A program made the translations under genes and the position numbers. Below are positions 60,903-64,000 of a stretch of DNA of 64,000 nt, piece by piece. The DNA comes from Butyrivibrio sp. FCS014. GTDB lineage: Bacteria > Bacillota > Clostridia > Lachnospirales > Lachnospiraceae. Numbering within the stretch: position 1 is the first letter of the stretch; each line of letters begins with the position of its first letter. The stretch covers positions 248,001 through 312,000 of the forward strand of contig NZ_JAHA01000003.1 in the NCBI RefSeq assembly GCF_000526935.1, in the 5' to 3' direction. The notes below the pieces were generated by a model. That model was not told where the DNA came from. It made no database searches and saw nothing but the letters and a program-made list of their open reading frames with translations.

Positions 60903-62660
60903 ATGAAAACACGATCCGATCTTGGAAAGACATACAGAAATCCTATTTTGTTTGCAGACTACTCGGACCCTGATGTAATAAGGGTTGGAGATAATTTTTA
61001 TATGACTGCCAGTAGTTTTAATTACACTCCGGGGCTTCCCATCCTGGTGTCAAAAGACCTGGTGAACTGGGAACTTAAGAACTACGCCCTTGAGAATATC
61101 GGGCAGGAAAGATTTGGCATTCCAAGGCATTCCGAGGGAGTATGGGCACCGGCCATAAGATACCATGAGGGTATGTTCTATATTTATTACGGGATGCCTG
61201 ACGAGGGCTACTATGTTGTAAGGACCAAAGATCCTCTGGGTAAATGGGAGGAGCCTGTGTGCGTACTTGAAGGAAAGGGGCTTATAGATCCATGCCCTTT
61301 CCGGGACGATGACGGCAAAGCTTATATTATCCACGGCTATGCCAAGAGCAGGATAGGTTTTAAGAGTATTCTGGGAATATTCGAGATGAGCAGCGACGGC
61401 CTGAAGGCTGTTAGCGAGGACCACTTTATATTTGACGGCAACGATCCGGCGCACCCTGCGGTTACTATAGAAGGTCCAAAGGTATATAAGAGAAACGGCT
61501 ATTACTATATTCTGGCTCCTGCGGGAGGCGTTAAATATGGCTACCAGGTGGCACTGCGAAGCCGCAATATCAAAGGCCCCTATGAGATAAAGACTGTCAT
61601 GGCCCAGGGAAGCAGCGTAATTAATGGACCGCATCAGGGCGGCCTTGTTGACACTCCAAATGGTGATGAGTGGTTTATCCACTTCCAGGACAGAGGATTA
61701 TACGGAAGGATCTGCCACCTTCAGCCCGCAAGCTGGGAAGAGGACTGGCCTGTTATTGGCCCCGGCGGAGAGCCTGTTTATGAATATGAGAAACCGGCTT
61801 GCGGCAGAACATCCGAAATGATTGCGGATGAGAATGTGAGCGAGAATGCCTCTGTAAATATGGATGCGGCGGCAGAGAATAAAAAGCTTTGGCAGGATAC
61901 ATTTACCGGCGGAGAGCCATCCCTTGAATGGCAGTGGCTTGGAGATCACCGGAGTTCATTTTTCGGAAAGGCTGCAGGGGATTCTCGAGACCCGGAAGAG
62001 AACTTATCGGGAGGCCTAAGGCTCTTTTCCCTGAATCCTTCGAAGGATACTGAGCCGATACTGTGGCGCAGCGTCAATGTGCTCACGAAGAAGATATGCT
62101 ATCCGGTTTTTGAAGAAGAGATCTGTATGGATGCAGCAGGGCTTAAAATCGGCGAGAGAGCCGGCGTATGCATGATGGGCGGACAGTATGTTACGGCGTA
62201 CATCGAAAAGAAAGATGACGGATACTATGTCTGCACGGCAATGTCAGAAGGCGCGGATGCTGATAAGAAAGAAGTGGTTTTAACCAGGTTTCGGCTTGAG
62301 AAACTTTGCGCTAAGATGGGATTAAGTGAAGATGAGGCTGCAAGGAAGCTTAAGTTCATTATGACCTTTACATACAAGGACAGGGATTTTGATTCGGAGG
62401 AACTGTACTTTAGAAATGTTGACGACCCGATGTTCGGAGAAAGTCCAAGCCTTTATATTGAGCTTCAGGTCGGAGAGGACGAACCGGCTGATCTTGGTAT
62501 AAAGTTCACTCCTTCAGACCACACCTGGGTCGGAGCAAAGACAGGAATATATGCGATATCATCCTCTGAGGAAGGTGGACATGGAAATGTCGGTGAGGTT
62601 TCTCCGGGAGCCGCTTACGGATACGCAGATTTTAAGTCGGTTGTGACTAAGGAACTGTAA
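60903..62660 (+). CDS. GH43 beta-xylosidase/arabinofuranosidase
   Basis: The 585-residue protein has an N-terminal five-bladed propeller (about 1-310) with the GH43 catalytic triad: Asp in ADYSDPDVIRV, Asp in LIDPCPFRDDDGKAY and Glu in TIEGPKVYKRNGYYYI. The C-terminal half (about 330-585) is a beta-sandwich of the xylosidase C-terminal type. There is no signal peptide, so it acts in the cytoplasm. The motif pattern resembles GH43 subfamily 12, as I remember it. No strong ribosome site is visible before ATG 60903; coupling to the upstream stop (60896-60898) is likely. Confidence 0.93.
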   Translation: MKTRSDLGKTYRNPILFADYSDPDVIRVGDNFYMTASSFNYTPGLPILVSKDLVNWELKNYALENIGQERFGIPRHSEGVWAPAIRYHEGMFYIYYGMPDEGYYVVRTKDPLGKWEEPVCVLEGKGLIDPCPFRDDDGKAYIIHGYAKSRIGFKSILGIFEMSSDGLKAVSEDHFIFDGNDPAHPAVTIEGPKVYKRNGYYYILAPAGGVKYGYQVALRSRNIKGPYEIKTVMAQGSSVINGPHQGGLVDTPNGDEWFIHFQDRGLYGRICHLQPASWEEDWPVIGPGGEPVYEYEKPACGRTSEMIADENVSENASVNMDAAAENKKLWQDTFTGGEPSLEWQWLGDHRSSFFGKAAGDSRDPEENLSGGLRLFSLNPSKDTEPILWRSVNVLTKKICYPVFEEEICMDAAGLKIGERAGVCMMGGQYVTAYIEKKDDGYYVCTAMSEGADADKKEVVLTRFRLEKLCAKMGLSEDEAARKLKFIMTFTYKDRDFDSEELYFRNVDDPMFGESPSLYIELQVGEDEPADLGIKFTPSDHTWVGAKTGIYAISSSEEGGHGNVGEVSPGAAYGYADFKSVVTKEL

Positions 62661-62687
62661 AGAATTCGCACTATTAACGGGAGCGTT

Positions 62688-64000
62688 ATGGGAGATTCTT
62701 ATGTGGGACGCCCGGATATACCGCAGCTTTTGGAAGCGGTGAGGACCGGGAACCTTAACAAAGTAAAAGAGATACTGATAAACGAGCCTTCCCTTGCAAG
62801 CAAAGAGGCGCTTTTTGCTTCCGCCGGGGAGGGGCATTTTGATGTTCTTAAATACATGGTGGAATACTCGAGGGTGAGCCTTAATGAGTATGATGAGCGC
62901 CACAGAAATGTGCTTCACTACGGGGCAGAGTCGGGAAATCCCGAAATCTTTGAGTACCTCACCGATAAGTGCGGAATGGACCCTCTCTTTGGAGACACAG
63001 ACCTTGTAACACCCTGGGACATTGTGCATGAGATGTCCGGTGGAGCCGAAAATTTATCCCATGAAAAGCGTGAAGGCGCAGGAAAGATAGAGGAGTATCT
63101 GGAAAAGAGATACGGCCATAAGTATGAGGACTATTACAGGAATCCCATAAGAAAGGGCTTTTTCCCTGACCCTTCCATCTGCAGAGTTGGAAGCGATTAC
63201 TACATGGTGAATTCTTCTTTTATCTTTTTTCCCTGCATTCCGATCTCGCATTCCAGGGATCTTATTCACTGGAAGATAATAGGCCACGCCATCACGGATC
63301 CAAAGTGGGCAGGGCTTGATGAACTTGAAGGAGGCCGTGGCTTTTGGGCTCCCGATATCTCTTTTTACAAAGGGAGGTTCTATATTACGGCTACCTACAG
63401 GCTTAACGATGTGCCTCCCACCTACAGAAGGCAGATCGTGGTGTTCTCGGATAAGCCGGAGGGACCCTACTGCGAGCCCGTTTTCATAGATGAGGACGGA
63501 ATAGATCCAAGCATTTTCAATGACGATGACGGCAGAAGATATATGCTTCTTAACAGGGGAGCAAGGATCTTCGAACTGGATGAAACAGGGACGAAGAAGA
63601 TATCCGACGCAAAGCTTTTGTTCTACGGAGATCACAAAAGAGCTCCGGAGGGACCGCACCTTTACAAGAAGGATGGCTACTATTACCTTCTTGAAGCTGA
63701 GGGCGGAACAGGCCCCGGTCACAGGGTTACGATCTCAAGATCAAGGGAGCTTTTCGGAAATTATGAACCCTGCCCTTACAATCCCATTATGAGACAGCAG
63801 GATGAGGACGCGGCAATACAGCGCTGCGGCCATGGAGACCTGGTGGATACCCCTGACGGCAGATGGTACATGGTATATCTGTGCGGCAGGATGATAGATG
63901 GAAAATACAGCATTCTTGGGAGGGAGACGGCTCTTGATCCTGTGACATGGACTCCTGACGGATGGCCTATTATAAATAACCTTAAGGGGCCTTCAGCAAT
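62688..64000 (+). CDS. Ankyrin-repeat/GH43 fusion protein (3' end missing)
   Basis: The frame is open from ATG 62688, after CGGGAG, to the window edge (437 codons). Residues about 8-110 read as three ankyrin-type repeats (LLEAVRTGNLNKVKEIL, LFASAGEGHFDVLKYMV, VLHYGAESGNPEIFEYL). A helical spacer (about 110-160) leads to a GH43 propeller with Asp in FFPDPSICRVG, Asp in GIDPSIFNDDDGRRY and Glu in APEGPHLYKKDGYYYL. There is no signal peptide. I checked the frame by eye through the joint and found no stop. Ankyrin repeats on a GH43 enzyme are unusual. Confidence 0.85.
   Translation, partial: MGDSYVGRPDIPQLLEAVRTGNLNKVKEILINEPSLASKEALFASAGEGHFDVLKYMVEYSRVSLNEYDERHRNVLHYGAESGNPEIFEYLTDKCGMDPLFGDTDLVTPWDIVHEMSGGAENLSHEKREGAGKIEEYLEKRYGHKYEDYYRNPIRKGFFPDPSICRVGSDYYMVNSSFIFFPCIPISHSRDLIHWKIIGHAITDPKWAGLDELEGGRGFWAPDISFYKGRFYITATYRLNDVPPTYRRQIVVFSDKPEGPYCEPVFIDEDGIDPSIFNDDDGRRYMLLNRGARIFELDETGTKKISDAKLLFYGDHKRAPEGPHLYKKDGYYYLLEAEGGTGPGHRVTISRSRELFGNYEPCPYNPIMRQQDEDAAIQRCGHGDLVDTPDGRWYMVYLCGRMIDGKYSILGRETALDPVTWTPDGWPIINNLKGPSA

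Overview
The window looks like chromosomal DNA of a gut or rumen Lachnospiraceae bacterium, probably close to Butyrivibrio or Pseudobutyrivibrio. This is inferred from gene content and style: CUT1 sugar importers without their own ATPases, many GH43/GH120/GH13/CE-type enzymes, an iron-sulfur serine dehydratase, a GlpP-controlled anaerobic glycerol system, a probable Re-type citrate synthase, and sigma-A promoters of the TTGACA/TATAAT kind with strong GGAGG ribosome sites. No transposase, integrase, phage gene or CRISPR array was seen.

Layout. 1-3.8 kb: the tail of an unknown gene, a structured leader RNA, an unknown acidic protein, then tyrA-aroA on the minus strand. 4-19.4 kb: core and signalling genes: an EF-G-like GTPase, an EAL phosphodiesterase, an operon of probable Re-citrate synthase, an FCD-type GntR regulator, isocitrate dehydrogenase and an ABC-F protein, a CPBP membrane protease, rho, a PilZ protein, yggS and a GGDEF cyclase. 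The PilZ, EAL and GGDEF genes give a small c-di-GMP toolkit. 19.3-25.4 kb: a 30-residue membrane peptide gene, then a GH120 beta-xylosidase-like enzyme with an extra C-terminal domain, a condensation-fold acyltransferase, a zinc-ribbon membrane protein and a pectin-acetylesterase-like hydrolase. 25.4-30 kb: small unknown membrane proteins, a GIY-YIG protein and serine dehydratase sdaAB-sdaAA. 30-36.4 kb: glpP-glpK-glpF and a three-gene anaerobic glycerol-3-phosphate dehydrogenase, with two similar terminator hairpins that probably answer to GlpP. 36.5-47 kb: eight tightly coupled genes mixing a GntR/ABC module, two sugar-type permeases, an HlyD-like adaptor, a MacB-like extracytoplasmic protein and an 828-residue binding lipoprotein. 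This is the most unusual multigene assembly in the window. 47-51.4 kb: a large secreted alpha-amylase with three starch-binding modules and a lipoprotein. 51.5-52.1 kb: tRNA-Gly(CCC) followed by a repeat-dense gap. 52.1-64 kb: a hexuronate and hemicellulose locus: LacI regulator and uxaC (minus strand), uxaA, an LplABC-like importer, a CE12-like esterase, a GH43 enzyme, and an ankyrin-repeat/GH43 fusion that runs off the end.

How the parts fit. The hexuronate genes share LacI-type operators, and the esterase and GH43 enzymes downstream have no signal peptides, which fits import of decorated oligosaccharides followed by cytoplasmic cleavage. The starch side uses a secreted amylase next to a transporter-like operon. 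Glycerol uptake, phosphorylation and oxidation are contiguous. The citrate synthase-like and isocitrate dehydrogenase genes would supply 2-oxoglutarate for glutamate. All names rest on sequence motifs and remembered family features; no database search was possible.
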